Notes: generated by a model not told the origin, from the sequence alone. 64,000 nucleotides of DNA from IDS-8 sp964491485 (GCA_964491485.1 CAZBGV010000006.1:1-64000); one strand, 5' to 3'; shown: positions 42,369-51,894, numbered from the stretch's first letter. Numbers and translations: made by a program.

Positions 42369-43532
42369 TCAGACGCGCTCGAGGGCCTGTTCGAGATCGC
42401 CGATCAGGTCGCGCGTCGACTCGATGCCGACCGACAGGCGCAGCAGGTCGGGCGGAATCGGGCTTTGCGAACCTTCGATCGTGTAGCGGTGCTCGATGAG
42501 GCTCTCCGTGCCGCCGAGCGAGGTTGCGCGGATGAACACGCGGCACGCGTTCGCGACCGCGAGCGCGGCCTCGGCACCGCCCTTCACCCTGAGTGACAGC
42601 ATGCCGCTGTAGCCGCCCTGCATCTGGCGCGCCGCGATGGCGTGCCCCGGGTGCGTCTCCAGCCCCGGGTACAGCACGGCCTCGAGGCGTGGATGACCGG
42701 CGAAGTGGCGGGCGATCTCCAGCGCCGATGCACTGGACTTCGGGACGCGCACGAAGAGCGTGCGCATGCCGCGTTGCAGCAGCCACGCTTCGAAGGTCCC
42801 GAGGATTGCGCCGGCTTCCGAGCGCTGCTCGCAGATGCGCTGCCACCACTCGTCTTCGCGAGCGGTCACCACCGCGCCCGCGACGACGTCGGCGTGCCCG
42901 TTCAGGTATTTCGTTGCGGAGTGCATGACGAGATCCGCCCCGAGCTCGAGCGGCCGCGTATGCACCGGTGTCGCCACCGTCGAATCGACTGCCAGCTTCG
43001 CGCCGTGCGCGTGCGCGACCTCCGCGGCGCGCGCGATGTTGATCACGTCCCAGGTCGGGTTACAGGGCGTCTCGATCCACACGAGCCGCGTGTTGCCCTC
43101 CGCCGCCGCCCGTGCGAGCGCGTCCGGATCCGCCGCGTCGAAGAGCGCCACGTCGATGCCCCATTGCGCGGCGAATTTGAGCAGCCAGTTGCGCAAGCCC
43201 CAGTACATGACGCGCGGCGCAACGAGCCGCTCGCCGGGTGCGAGCGTCTGGACGACGGCCATCGCGGCCGCCACACCGGAGGCGAACAGCCGCGCCGCCT
43301 TGCCGTGCTCGAGGCGCGCAAGCAGGCGCTCCGCCGGCTCGAACGTCGGGTTGTGGTCGCGTGCGTAGTTGCGGGAGCCGGACAGGAGCGCATAGTGCGC
43401 ATCGCGTGCGAAGGTCGTGGACGGCGTCAGCGGCGGCACCACGCTGCCATCCGCCTCGCTCGAATGCATTCCCTGCGCCGCCAGTGTTTCCGGGTCGACC
43501 GGCCGTTCTTCTTCCATGTCCGTCTGCACCAT
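42369..43532 (-). CDS. Cys/Met-metabolism PLP enzyme (cystathionine gamma-synthase-like)
   Basis: 387 residues of the trans-sulfuration family. GMHSSEADGSVVPPLTPSTTF, SRNYARDHNPTFEPAERLLARLE, LFASGVAAAMAVVQTL, WIETPCNPTWDVINI, and the PLP lysine in HSATKYLNGHADVVAGAVV are all present. The C-terminus RLSVGIESTRDLIGDLEQAL is the family ending. Synthase, lyase or O-acetylhomoserine sulfhydrylase activity cannot be separated by motif. The ATG at 43532 and an ATG five codons later are both possible. It stands alone, downstream of an 84-residue unknown gene. Confidence 0.92.
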   Translation of the reverse strand: MVQTDMEEERPVDPETLAAQGMHSSEADGSVVPPLTPSTTFARDAHYALLSGSRNYARDHNPTFEPAERLLARLEHGKAARLFASGVAAAMAVVQTLAPGERLVAPRVMYWGLRNWLLKFAAQWGIDVALFDAADPDALARAAAEGNTRLVWIETPCNPTWDVINIARAAEVAHAHGAKLAVDSTVATPVHTRPLELGADLVMHSATKYLNGHADVVAGAVVTAREDEWWQRICEQRSEAGAILGTFEAWLLQRGMRTLFVRVPKSSASALEIARHFAGHPRLEAVLYPGLETHPGHAIAARQMQGGYSGMLSLRVKGGAEAALAVANACRVFIRATSLGGTESLIEHRYTIEGSQSPIPPDLLRLSVGIESTRDLIGDLEQALERV

Positions 43533-43607
43533 CGCAAAAATGCAAACGGTAGCACCGCCCGGCCGGGCGGTGCCAATACCGGGGAAACCAGCAGAGCGGG
43601 AACGCGG

Positions 43608-43862
43608 TCAGGCGTGCGCGACGCGCGCCGCTTCCGGCACGACGTCGAGCAGCACGTAACGGATCAGCACCTCGTAGCTCTGCCGCTCCATCAGCAGGCC
43701 GTTCGGCAGCTCCAGCGTGTGGATCGGCTGGTCATCGATGTCGCGGATCTCCTGCAGAAACCGCGCCCCTTCGCGGTACACCTGGTAGCGGACGTCCTGC
43801 CGACGGCCGAATTTCAGCACCACCGTCGTGTCCGTCCAGTCCTGGATGACTTCCTTGCCCAT
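43608..43862 (-). CDS. Small hypothetical protein
   Basis: 84 residues, unknown. Soluble, with beta-like stretches: DTTVVLKFGRRQDVRYQVY, ARFLQEIRDIDDQPIHTLELPNG, SYEVLIRYVLLDVV. A strong GGGAGGGG precedes the ATG at 43862, which supports a real gene. It lies 75 bp upstream of the PLP enzyme gene in the same direction and could be its operon partner. Confidence 0.65.
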   Translation of the reverse strand: MGKEVIQDWTDTTVVLKFGRRQDVRYQVYREGARFLQEIRDIDDQPIHTLELPNGLLMERQSYEVLIRYVLLDVVPEAARVAHA

Positions 43863-44113
43863 GGCAGCCCCTCCCAAAGACGCTCTGGCCAGCGAATCTG
43901 CAAGCGCCGTGCCAGCTTGAAATATTCAGAAGTTCAGGCCGTATCCGATTGTTTTACGAAGAACTCGTTCGGCGCCGCCGGTGCCCCGGCCGCGGGCCGC
44001 CGGTAACGCTCCTTGTCAGGTTCTGACCCCGGTTTCAGGCGATTTGCGACAGCCGCTCGACATAATGCGGCGCGCCGCGACCGGCGGACCCGGGCGCTGT
44101 CCGCGGCCGGAGA

Positions 44114-45046
44114 TCAGGATTGCGGCACGCGCGCCGCATTGCGCCGGCTGCTGCGCCAGGCGTCGGTGCTGAACAGGAAGACCGCGACCCAGATGAGCCC
44201 GAAGCAGACGGCATGCGCCGGCGTCAGCACTTCTCCGTACGCGAGCCCCATCAGGAACTGCAGCGTCGGCGCGATGAACTGCATGATGCCGATGGTCGAC
44301 AGCGGCAGGCGGCGCGCCGCGAGCGCGAAGAACAGGAGCGGCAGCGCCGTCAGCGGTCCGGCCAGGATGAGCAGGCCGGAGAGCCCGGGCTGCGCGGGGC
44401 CGAACACGGCCTGATCGGTGGCGACGACCCACGCGAGCCACCCGGCCGCGGGCGGCAGCAGGATCACCGTCTCGACGAAGAGCCCCGGCATCCCGCCGAC
44501 GTCGACCCGGCTCCTGATCACCCCGTAAATGGTAAACGAGCCTGCAAGCACCAGCGCGAGCCACGGAAACTCGCCGCCGCTCACCGTGAGCACCGCCACC
44601 CCGGCCGCCGCGAGCAACACGGCGGTCATCTGCAGGCGGCTGAGCCGCTCGTGCAGGAACCAGACGCCGATGACGACGTACATGAGCGGGTTGATGTAAT
44701 AGCCGAGGCTCGCCTGGAAGATGTGACCGTGCTGCACGGCCACGATGTAGCCGAACCAGTTGATGGCGATGAAGATGGCGGCGAGCACGAGGAAGGCGTA
44801 GGTGCGGCGGTGCGCCATGGCCCGCCGCACCTCGGGCCATTGCCGCCGCAAATGCACGATCAGCGCGCCGAAAGGCACGGCCCAGAACACGCGATGCGCC
44901 AGCACCTCGAGCGCCGGCACCATCGCGACGATCTTGAAGTAGACCGGCATGAACCCCCACCACGTGTAGGCGAGCAGCGCCGACAGGAAGCCGTTGCGCA
45001 AACGGTCCTCGTGCCGCTCGCCCTGTGTCGTCGTGGCAGTGCTCAT
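44114..45046 (-). CDS. rarD: EamA-family transporter RarD
   Basis: 310-residue inner-membrane protein with ten hydrophobic segments. The RarD subgroup is recognised by GFLSALLAYTWWGFMPVYFK, LAHRVFWAVPFG, AINWFGYIVAVQHGHIFQASLGYYINPL and LPLSTIGIMQFIAPTLQFLMG. The biological substrate remains uncertain in the family (originally linked to chloramphenicol sensitivity). It stands alone, followed by nothing in the same direction before the 84-residue gene. Confidence 0.93.
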   Translation of the reverse strand: MSTATTTQGERHEDRLRNGFLSALLAYTWWGFMPVYFKIVAMVPALEVLAHRVFWAVPFGALIVHLRRQWPEVRRAMAHRRTYAFLVLAAIFIAINWFGYIVAVQHGHIFQASLGYYINPLMYVVIGVWFLHERLSRLQMTAVLLAAAGVAVLTVSGGEFPWLALVLAGSFTIYGVIRSRVDVGGMPGLFVETVILLPPAAGWLAWVVATDQAVFGPAQPGLSGLLILAGPLTALPLLFFALAARRLPLSTIGIMQFIAPTLQFLMGLAYGEVLTPAHAVCFGLIWVAVFLFSTDAWRSSRRNAARVPQS

Positions 45047-45107
45047 TGCCGGTGTCGGCGGCAGTCACGCGCGCCCGGGTGGCCGGCGCGCGCGGCGGGC
45101 AGAAGCC

Positions 45108-45617
45108 CTATCCCCTCTCCCCCAGGTAATCGCGTTTGCCGATCGCGATCCCGTTGTGGCGCAGGATGTCGTAGGCCGTCGTGACGTGGAAATAGAAGTT
45201 CGGCAGCACGAAGCCGAGGATGTAGTCGCGCCCGGTGAAGTGCAACGTCGTGTTCGGCAGCTTCATCTCGATCGGCCTTTCTTCCGCGCCCTCGAACTGC
45301 CCGGGCGTGAACGTCGCCAGGAAATCCGTCGCCTTGTGAATGCGCGCATGGATCTCCTCGAACGTCGCCTCGTCGTCCGGCCAGCGCGGAATCTCGGTCC
45401 CGGAGAGCCGCGCGGCCGCGCCCTTGGCGGTGTCCGTTGCGATGCGAACCTGCGCGACGAACGGCAGCATGTCGGGATAGAGCCTGGCCTGGATCAGCAC
45501 CGGCGGATCGATGTTCCGCGCGGCGGCGTGCTCCTCGGCACGCGACACGATGCGGTCCAGATTCTCGAGCATGCGCGACAGCGAAGCGATCGTCAGATCG
45601 TAGACGGAAATGGCCAT
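45108..45617 (-). CDS. DUF1993 family protein
   Basis: 169-residue soluble helical protein. ISVYDLTIASLSRMLENLDRI, RNIDPPVLIQARLYPDMLPFVAQVRIATDTAKGAAARLSG, LNTTLHFTGRDYI-like (here LPNTTLHFTGRDYILGF) and NFYFHVTTAYDILRHNGIAIGKRDYLG are the signature of DUF1993, a DinB-like four-helix family. Conserved His residues suggest metal binding; function unknown. AGGAGAG precedes the ATG at 45617. Confidence 0.9.
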   Translation of the reverse strand: MAISVYDLTIASLSRMLENLDRIVSRAEEHAAARNIDPPVLIQARLYPDMLPFVAQVRIATDTAKGAAARLSGTEIPRWPDDEATFEEIHARIHKATDFLATFTPGQFEGAEERPIEMKLPNTTLHFTGRDYILGFVLPNFYFHVTTAYDILRHNGIAIGKRDYLGERG

Positions 45618-45691
45618 GGACTCTCCTGGTTCACGACGATCCGAGCGGGGCTCGGGCAAAGGCGGACTAGTTTAGACCGGTCGCGAAACGT

Positions 45692-45760
45692 GCGCAGCGG
45701 TTTCGCTGCGCCCGATGACCCGGGACCGGAGGGCCCGGCATTCGCTGCGAATGCCGGGCC
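45692..45760 (-). terminator. Two stem-loops downstream of the PA-domain protease gene
   Basis: GGCCCGGCATTC / GAATGCCGGGCC (12 bp, loop GCTGC, 45732-45760) lies 10 bp after the protease stop. GCGCAGCG / CGCTGCGC (45692-45711) follows. Neither has a U tract, so termination strength is uncertain. Confidence 0.55.
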
Positions 45761-45769
45761 TCCGCGGCT

Positions 45770-47536
45770 TCAGTCGGAGCGTGCGGCGCAGGAGCGGATC
45801 GCGCCGGCCTCATCGGAGTCGATGATGCCCTGGTTCGTCATGTCTTTCGTGAGCTGGGCAATGCAGCTCTGGTACTGGCCATGCGTCGGGTCGACGAGCA
45901 CCGACGTGCACGCCGCCAGCACGTCGGCGATGTGGCAGCCGCCCGCCACCGAGCCGAACGCCGAAGCCGGGGTTCCCGGGAACAGGAACTTCTTCGTCGG
46001 GAACACGACGTACTCGCCCTGCCGGTTCTCGACGCCGCTGTCACAGCCGCCCACGACGACCGTCGGCCGATCGTCCGTGTCGATCGGGCAGCTCACGGCG
46101 CCGTTCCACCCGATGTCCTGGAGCAGCTCGTCGGTCAGGTCCAGGTCGCCGTCGTTCACGTCCACGTTCGTGTTGAACGGCTCCATCAGCACGTCGGGGA
46201 ACGCCGATGTATCGTAGTGCGATACCGACGATCCCGGGGCGATCGCCGCAGGGGCATACAGCTTCATACGCCCCGCCGGGTCCGCGCCTGCCAGCGAGCC
46301 GTCGCTCGCCGCCGCGCCGATGTCGACCTCGATGTCGGCGAACGACCTGAGCAGCACGCCGCCGTTCAGCGTAACGCTCACGGCGGTGATACCTGCCTGA
46401 CCGCTGCCTCCGAGCCCGGGCGGGATCTGCCCGGCGACGTTGTCGGCGATGATGACCGCGATCGCCCCGGCTGCCTCGGCGTTCTGCGCCTTCACGACGA
46501 AGGTACAGGTGCCCCGGTCGATCAGCGCGATACGGCCGGCCGTGAACCCCGCCAGCGGCTCGCAGCCGTCGGTCGCGACCCCCAGGCCGTCATTGACCAG
46601 CTCCACCGCGCCCTGTATGCCCGCGGCCGGCAGCGGCGGCCCGAACGATGCCGTACCGAACGGCAGCTCGCTGCCGGCGATCTCCGGCGGCGCCGTGACG
46701 AGGATCACCTGGGCGGGGCCGAGCACGTTCGGCACCTCGGTCGTGACCGCGGGACCGTTCCACACGAGGTGCGGCCCGTTCGCGCCGGAAATGAAGCGCT
46801 CGATGTCGATCATCTGGTCCCAGCGCTTCTGCAACAGGTTGTCGCCGAGAAACCGGGTCCACTGGTCGGGGAAACCGAGAAAGAGCTCGCCCGTGCTTTC
46901 ATCGCTGAAAGTCTGGAAGCCCAGGCCGTGGCCGACCTCGTGCGTCAGCACCGAAATGAAATCGATCGCTCCGGGAGGCGGATCGTTCTCGAACCCGTAG
47001 TACCAGGCAGTGTCCTCGAGGCAGCCGGGCTGCCCGACATTCGCGTTGAAGAAGGTCACGATCTCGTCGTTGAAGGGCGGCTGCAGCAGACCGGGATCGG
47101 GTTCGCTGCCGTTCAGGTCCATTCCGGCGAGATTGTTGGCGAGCGCGCCGGCGTACCAGGTACTCGGGAAGCTCGGGCCGTCGAAATCGCGGAACACGTT
47201 CATCGCTCCGGCCGAACCCAGCGTACCGCCGGTCGCGGTGCAGGCCAGCGCTGCGAAAGACGCCTGCACGACGATCTGCGTGTTGATGTCGAGGTTGGCG
47301 TCCCAGATCTGCAGAACATGCTTGTAGGCTTCGAGGCGTTGCTCGCCGACGGTGGTGCCGGGATTGCCGTCGACCGGCGTCGCAGGCGTCGGGTCGCTGA
47401 ATCCGATCGCCGGATCCGGGTCGACGACATTGATCGTGAAGTTGCCCACGACGACCGGGCCGTTGGCCGCCAGGACCGGCGCCAGCGGGAGCGCGGCGAG
47501 CACGCACGCGGTGCCCGCGAGAATTGTCGTTTTCAT
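45770..47536 (-). CDS. Secreted PA-domain zinc metalloprotease
   Basis: 588 residues with a Sec signal (residues 1-23). The zinc motif LTHEVGHGLGF (His199, Glu200, His203) marks a metalloprotease; a third His at the metzincin spacing is absent (Thr209), so it is not a standard metzincin. A protease-associated (PA) domain follows (about 330-460), with AGRIALIDRGTCTFVVKAQNAEAAGAIAVII. Next comes the DGDLDLTDELLQDIGW motif, often found at the end of such catalytic units, and a Cys-rich C-terminal part. GGAGATG precedes the ATG at 47536. The 2-bp gap to the upstream gene indicates co-translation. Confidence 0.85.
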   Translation of the reverse strand: MKTTILAGTACVLAALPLAPVLAANGPVVVGNFTINVVDPDPAIGFSDPTPATPVDGNPGTTVGEQRLEAYKHVLQIWDANLDINTQIVVQASFAALACTATGGTLGSAGAMNVFRDFDGPSFPSTWYAGALANNLAGMDLNGSEPDPGLLQPPFNDEIVTFFNANVGQPGCLEDTAWYYGFENDPPPGAIDFISVLTHEVGHGLGFQTFSDESTGELFLGFPDQWTRFLGDNLLQKRWDQMIDIERFISGANGPHLVWNGPAVTTEVPNVLGPAQVILVTAPPEIAGSELPFGTASFGPPLPAAGIQGAVELVNDGLGVATDGCEPLAGFTAGRIALIDRGTCTFVVKAQNAEAAGAIAVIIADNVAGQIPPGLGGSGQAGITAVSVTLNGGVLLRSFADIEVDIGAAASDGSLAGADPAGRMKLYAPAAIAPGSSVSHYDTSAFPDVLMEPFNTNVDVNDGDLDLTDELLQDIGWNGAVSCPIDTDDRPTVVVGGCDSGVENRQGEYVVFPTKKFLFPGTPASAFGSVAGGCHIADVLAACTSVLVDPTHGQYQSCIAQLTKDMTNQGIIDSDEAGAIRSCAARSD

Positions 47537-47538
47537 GG

Positions 47539-47997
47539 TTACATCTCCGGTGCGTTGCTTGCGGCTGTCGGCGTCCGGAGAACGTCGCCGGCGCTGCCCG
47601 CGTGCGTGATGCTGATCGTCCCGTCCGGGTTCCGGGTGGCGACGAGGAAAGCGAGCTTGCTGGTCGCCACGGTCGCCGCGATCGCGCCGCTCGGCTCGGT
47701 TCGCAGGTACCGCTTGCCCTGGTGCGGTCCGGCGATGCGGGCCATGTCTTTCTTCAGCGCATCGGCGAGGGCGCGCATCTCGGCCGCGGTCGGCATGCGC
47801 GGATTGCCGTCCTGGTCTACGAAGTACATGCTGGCGGGGAGCCCGGATCCCGACGCCGCCGCGTGCGCCTCGAGATCGGGTGCCGGCGGTATCGGGGCCG
47901 CTGCGCCAGCCGGCGAGTGTGCCTGCCACGCGACGCCGGCCGCGCCGACGAGCGCCGCGGCGCCAAGGATCAACAGGGGTGGGGTCTTGCTTCTCAT
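47539..47997 (-). CDS. Exported or anchored partner of the PA-domain protease
   Basis: 152 residues, unknown. N-terminal hydrophobic segment (PPLLILGAAALVGAAGVAW) serves as signal or anchor. A Pro/Ala-rich spacer and a helical segment (AEMRALADALKKDMARIAG) follow, then beta-like stretches (AIAATVATSKLAFLVATRNPDGTISITHAGSA). It begins with a GAGGAGAG ribosome site and ends 2 bp before the protease gene. Position suggests a chaperone, inhibitor or surface partner of that enzyme, as proposed for other protease operons. This is inference only. Confidence 0.7.
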   Translation of the reverse strand: MRSKTPPLLILGAAALVGAAGVAWQAHSPAGAAAPIPPAPDLEAHAAASGSGLPASMYFVDQDGNPRMPTAAEMRALADALKKDMARIAGPHQGKRYLRTEPSGAIAATVATSKLAFLVATRNPDGTISITHAGSAGDVLRTPTAASNAPEM

Positions 47998-48259
47998 TTG
48001 TTCTCTCCTCTTGCTTGTTGTTGCGCAATGCGGCGGCGTCGTCCCCTTGCGAAGGGCCGGTGACGACGGCGGGCGCGGACGCGCGCGCTGGCGGTGCCGC
48101 GGGCCGCGGTTCCGGTGCGGATTTGTTGTAAGGGGGATCGAGCGTCGCTCGCTCGAAATGGCGAGCCCTGACCGGCGCGGCGCGCGCGGTACGACATTCC
48201 CGTGCCTCAAGTCTAGCAGAGGCAGCGGACCGCGCCGGTAGCGTTTTTATTCTTTCAGA

Positions 48260-50209
48260 TTAGTGACGTATCGGCTCTTTTTGAGGTTTTTTATCACGAG
48301 AAATCCGGGCCTCGGCCGTCTGCGCCTCCAGCGCTTCGGAGGCCGCGAGCCACTCCGCCTCGCGGGCCGTGCGCTCGCGGGCGTTCTGCGTCTGCTCGGC
48401 GACGAGCGCCATGAGCTCGCCGCGCCGGCTCTCCTCGTAGAGCGCGGGATCGGCCAGCACCGCGTCGAGCTCGCGCCGCCGCGCCTCGAGGCGCGCGAGC
48501 GCCGCCTCCGCGTCGGCCACCTGCCGGCGCAAGGGCGCGAGCTCCTGGCGGCGCTCCGCCGCCTCGCGCCGGCGGGCGCGCTTGGCCGCCGCGCTGCGAA
48601 CGCCCTGCCCGTCCTCTCCCGCTGCCCCGGCGCCGCGGCGCTCGCGAGCGGCAAGCCAGGCGGGATAGTCGTCGAGGCTGCCGTCGAATTCCCGCACACG
48701 CCCTTCGTGCACGAGCAGCAGGCGATCCGTGGTGAGGCGCAGCAAATGGCGGTCATGTGACACGATCACCATCGCACCGGCGAAGTCCTGCAGCGCTTCC
48801 GCGAGCGCCTCGCGCATGTCGATGTCGAGATGATTGGTCGGCTCGTCGAGCAGCAGCAGGTTCGGCTTCCGGTAGACGAGCAGGGCCAGCGCGAGGCGTG
48901 ATTTCTCGCCGCCGGAGAACGGCGCCGTCGGGCGGAACACCGCGTCGCCGGTGAAGCCGAACCCGCCGAGCCAGGTCCTGAGCTCCGCCTCCGGCGCCTG
49001 CGGGTCGATGGCCTGCAGGTGCGCGAGCACACTCCGCTCCGGATCGAGCTGCTCGAGCTGGTGCTGGGCGAAATACCCGATGCGCAGGTCGCGCGCCGGC
49101 GCACGCTCACCGCCGCCCGGCGCAAGTTGCCCCGCCAGCAGCTTGATGAGCGTGGATTTGCCGGCGCCGTTGGGCCCGAGCAGCCCGAGGCGATCGCCCG
49201 GCGCCAATGAGAGCGTGACGGATGCCAGCACGTCCTTGCCGCCGTACCCGACCGCCGCTTGCTGCAACGTGAGCAGCGGGTTTGGCGTCTTCTCCGGCGG
49301 GCGCAGCGCGAAGTGAAACGGCGAATCGACGTGCGCGGGCAGGATCGTCTCCATGCGCTCGAGCGCCTTGAGCCGGCTTTGCGCCTGCCGCGCCTTGCTC
49401 GCCTTCGCGCGGAACCGGTCGACGAACGCGCGGATCCGCGCGACCTCGCGCTCCTGCTTCTCGAACTCGGCCTGCTGCCGCGCCAGCGCGGCGGCCCGCT
49501 GGCGCTCGAAGGACGAATAGTTGCCGGCGTAGAGCGTCGCCCGCCGGTGCTCGAGATGCACGATGCGATCCGTGACGGCATCGAGGAAATCACGATCGTG
49601 CGAGATGAGCAGCAGCGTGCCGGGATACGACCGCAGCCATCCTTCCAGCCAGATGATCGCATCGAGATCGAGGTGGTTCGTCGGCTCGTCGAGCAGCAGC
49701 AGCGACGACCGGCACATGAGGGCGCGCGCCAGGTTGAGGCGCACGCGCCAGCCGCCGGAAAACGTGGCAACCGGGCGGGCTTCGTCTCCCGGCGCGAAGC
49801 CGAGGCCGTGCAGCAACCGTCCCGCGCGGCTCTCCGCGGTGTAGCCGTCGATGTTCTCGAGCTCGGCATGCAGCCGCGCCAGCGCGGGGCCGTCGCCGCG
49901 CGCGTCCGCATCGGCCAGTTGCGCCTGCACGCGGCGCAGCCCCGAATCGCCGTCCAGCACGTACTCGATGGCCGGCCGCGGATCGGCCGGCGTTTCCTGC
50001 GCCACGTGCGCGACGACCCAGTCGGCCGGGAATTCGATATCGCCCGCATCCGGCCCGATCTCCCCCAGGATGAGGGAGAACAGGCTGGATTTGCCGCTCC
50101 CGTTGGCGCCGGTGACGCCGGCCTTCTGGCCGGCATGGATCGCCAGATCGACCTGCTCGAGCAGCAGCGCCGGCCCGCGCCGCAGCGAGACGTTCCTGAG
50201 CTTCAACAT
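48260..50209 (-). CDS. yheS: ABC-F family ATPase (YheS/Uup-like)
   Basis: 649-residue soluble protein with two ABC domains and no membrane part; ABC-F proteins act on ribosomes. First domain: GANGSGKSSL, FSGGWRVRLNLARAL, LLLDEPTNHLDL. The linker (about residues 240-320) is helical and charged (RQQAEFEKQEREVARIRAFVDRF). Second domain: GPNGAGKSTL, FSGGEKSRLALALL, LLLDEPTNHLDID. The C-terminus is an Arg/Ala/Glu-rich coiled coil. Length and linker match YheS. The start at 50209 (MLKLRNVSLRRG) follows the weak hairpin region. It is divergent from the class-III aminotransferase. Confidence 0.9.
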   Translation of the reverse strand: MLKLRNVSLRRGPALLLEQVDLAIHAGQKAGVTGANGSGKSSLFSLILGEIGPDAGDIEFPADWVVAHVAQETPADPRPAIEYVLDGDSGLRRVQAQLADADARGDGPALARLHAELENIDGYTAESRAGRLLHGLGFAPGDEARPVATFSGGWRVRLNLARALMCRSSLLLLDEPTNHLDLDAIIWLEGWLRSYPGTLLLISHDRDFLDAVTDRIVHLEHRRATLYAGNYSSFERQRAAALARQQAEFEKQEREVARIRAFVDRFRAKASKARQAQSRLKALERMETILPAHVDSPFHFALRPPEKTPNPLLTLQQAAVGYGGKDVLASVTLSLAPGDRLGLLGPNGAGKSTLIKLLAGQLAPGGGERAPARDLRIGYFAQHQLEQLDPERSVLAHLQAIDPQAPEAELRTWLGGFGFTGDAVFRPTAPFSGGEKSRLALALLVYRKPNLLLLDEPTNHLDIDMREALAEALQDFAGAMVIVSHDRHLLRLTTDRLLLVHEGRVREFDGSLDDYPAWLAARERRGAGAAGEDGQGVRSAAAKRARRREAAERRQELAPLRRQVADAEAALARLEARRRELDAVLADPALYEESRRGELMALVAEQTQNARERTAREAEWLAASEALEAQTAEARISRDKKPQKEPIRH

Positions 50210-50222
50210 GCTGCGCGATTGT

Positions 50223-50277
50223 AGGGAAGCTCTGTACGAACTGCAGAGCTTCCCTGCGGGGCAGGGATGCCCCGCCG
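50223..50277. repeat. Two adjacent hairpins in the yheS/aminotransferase divergent region
   Basis: AGGGAAGCTCTG / CAGAGCTTCCCT (50223-50255, perfect 12 bp) and GCGGGGCA / TGCCCCGC (about 50257-50277, perfect 8 bp). They lie in the yheS leader on the minus strand. They could attenuate translation or be a small repeat element unlike the REP family. Confidence 0.6.
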
Positions 50278-50385
50278 CGCCGGTCGCGCAAGCGACTGCG
50301 CTCGACATTCCAGATCGTGCGGTCGATCCGGCAAGTTACCCCCGAAACCGATAAAATCGGCGACCCACCACAAGAAAGGCAATCC

Positions 50386-51894
50386 ATGGTGAAACCCGTC
50401 AACCACGCCGCCGGCAGCGATCACCTCGCGCGCCTGCATGCTATCCGGCGCTTTCCCGGGGCCGTGGCCACCCAGGGTCTCCCGGACCAGACGATCGCGG
50501 CATTTCTCGATCGCGATCCCGCGCTCGGCGCCGCGCTCGAGCGCGCCGGGGAGGAGCTGCGCCGCCTCGAGGAGACGTCACCCGCCCTGCTCTCCCTCGA
50601 CGAGGCCGAGCAGGTTCGACGCGTGCAGGCCGGCTTCGTCAACTTCTACGCGCCGGATGCCGTCAATCCGTACGTGACGCTGGCCGCGCAAGGGCCGTGG
50701 ATCGTCACGCTGAAAGGCGCGGTCGTGTACGACGCCGGCGGCTACGGCATGCTCGGGCTCGGCCACGCGCCCGCAGCCGTGCTGGACGCCATGAACCGGC
50801 CGCACGTCATGGCCAACATCATGACGCCGAACGTCAGCCAGATGCGCTTCGTCGAGCGGCTCGTGCAGGAGATCGGGCATACGCGCGGCGGCTCGCCTTT
50901 CAAGCACTTCATGTGCCTGAACAGCGGCTCCGAGGCCGTGTCGGTGGCATCGAGGATTGCCGACATCGCCACGAAAGAGCTGACGGATCCCGGCGGCCGC
51001 TATGCCGGCCGCGAGGTGCGCGGCCTCACGATGCAGGGCAGCTTCCACGGGCGCACGGATCGCCCGGCGCGGTATTCGCATTCGACGCAGAAGAGCTATC
51101 GCAAGTACCTTGCGTCGTATCGCGAGACGGATTACCTGCTGACGGTGCGCCAGAACGACATCGCCGATCTCGAAAGCGTCTTTGCCGAAGCCGAGCGCGA
51201 AAACGTGTTCATAGAAGCGTTCTTCATGGAGCCGGTGATGGGCGAAGGCAATCCCGGCCAGGCCGTGACGCCCGAGTTCTATCGCCGCGCGCGCGAGCTC
51301 ACCGAGGAGCACGGCACGCTGCTGCTCGTCGATTCGATCCAGGCCGGTCTGCGCGCGCACGGCGTGCTGTCGATCGTCGATTACCCCGGGTTCCGCGACC
51401 TGCCGCCCCCGGACATGGAGACGTATTCGAAAGCGCTGAATGCGGGCCAGTATCCGCTTTCCGTGCTCGCCCTGCACGGCCGGGCGGCGGGGCTGTACCG
51501 GCACGGCGTGTACGGCAATACGATGACCAGCAACCCGCGTGCGATGGACGTCGCCGTGAGCGTGCTCGACAGCATTACGCCCGAAGTGCGCGAGAACATC
51601 CGGGTGCGTGGACGGCAACTGATCGCAGGCCTCGAGCGCGTCGCGGCCGAGCTCGGCGATGCCATCACCCGCGTGCAGGGCACCGGGCTGCTGCTGAGCT
51701 GCGAGCTGCACGAGCGCTACAAGTGCTTTGGCGCCGACAGCACCGAGGACTGGCTGCGTCGCCACGGCCTCGGTGTGATCCACGGCGGCGTCAATTCCCT
51801 GCGCTTCACGCCGTGGTTCCTGATGAGCGAGCCCGAGGTGGACCTCGTGGTCGACCTGACGCGCCGCGCGCTGATCGAGGGCCCGCGCCTGTAG
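50386..51894 (+). CDS. Class-III aminotransferase
   Basis: 502-residue PLP enzyme. YDAGGYGMLGLGHAPAAVLDAM is the usual N-terminal part; LNSGSEAVSVASRIADIATKEL is the phosphate-binding turn; MEPVMGEGNPGQAVTPEFYRR and LLLVDSIQAGLRAHGVLS follow; and ETYSKALNAGQYPLSVLAL contains the PLP lysine. It ends GVIHGGVNSLRFTPWFLMSEPEVDLVVDLTRRAL. The first 90 residues are longer than in acetylornithine aminotransferase and resemble lysine/diamine transaminases. Substrate unresolved. AAAGG precedes the ATG. The TAG stop belongs to a REP element. Confidence 0.9.
   Translation: MVKPVNHAAGSDHLARLHAIRRFPGAVATQGLPDQTIAAFLDRDPALGAALERAGEELRRLEETSPALLSLDEAEQVRRVQAGFVNFYAPDAVNPYVTLAAQGPWIVTLKGAVVYDAGGYGMLGLGHAPAAVLDAMNRPHVMANIMTPNVSQMRFVERLVQEIGHTRGGSPFKHFMCLNSGSEAVSVASRIADIATKELTDPGGRYAGREVRGLTMQGSFHGRTDRPARYSHSTQKSYRKYLASYRETDYLLTVRQNDIADLESVFAEAERENVFIEAFFMEPVMGEGNPGQAVTPEFYRRARELTEEHGTLLLVDSIQAGLRAHGVLSIVDYPGFRDLPPPDMETYSKALNAGQYPLSVLALHGRAAGLYRHGVYGNTMTSNPRAMDVAVSVLDSITPEVRENIRVRGRQLIAGLERVAAELGDAITRVQGTGLLLSCELHERYKCFGADSTEDWLRRHGLGVIHGGVNSLRFTPWFLMSEPEVDLVVDLTRRALIEGPRL

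Noticed and set aside
45770..48028. 752-codon frame containing the PA-domain protease
   Set aside because: The extension beyond 47536 is a shadow of the 152-residue upstream gene; the signal peptide begins at 47536.
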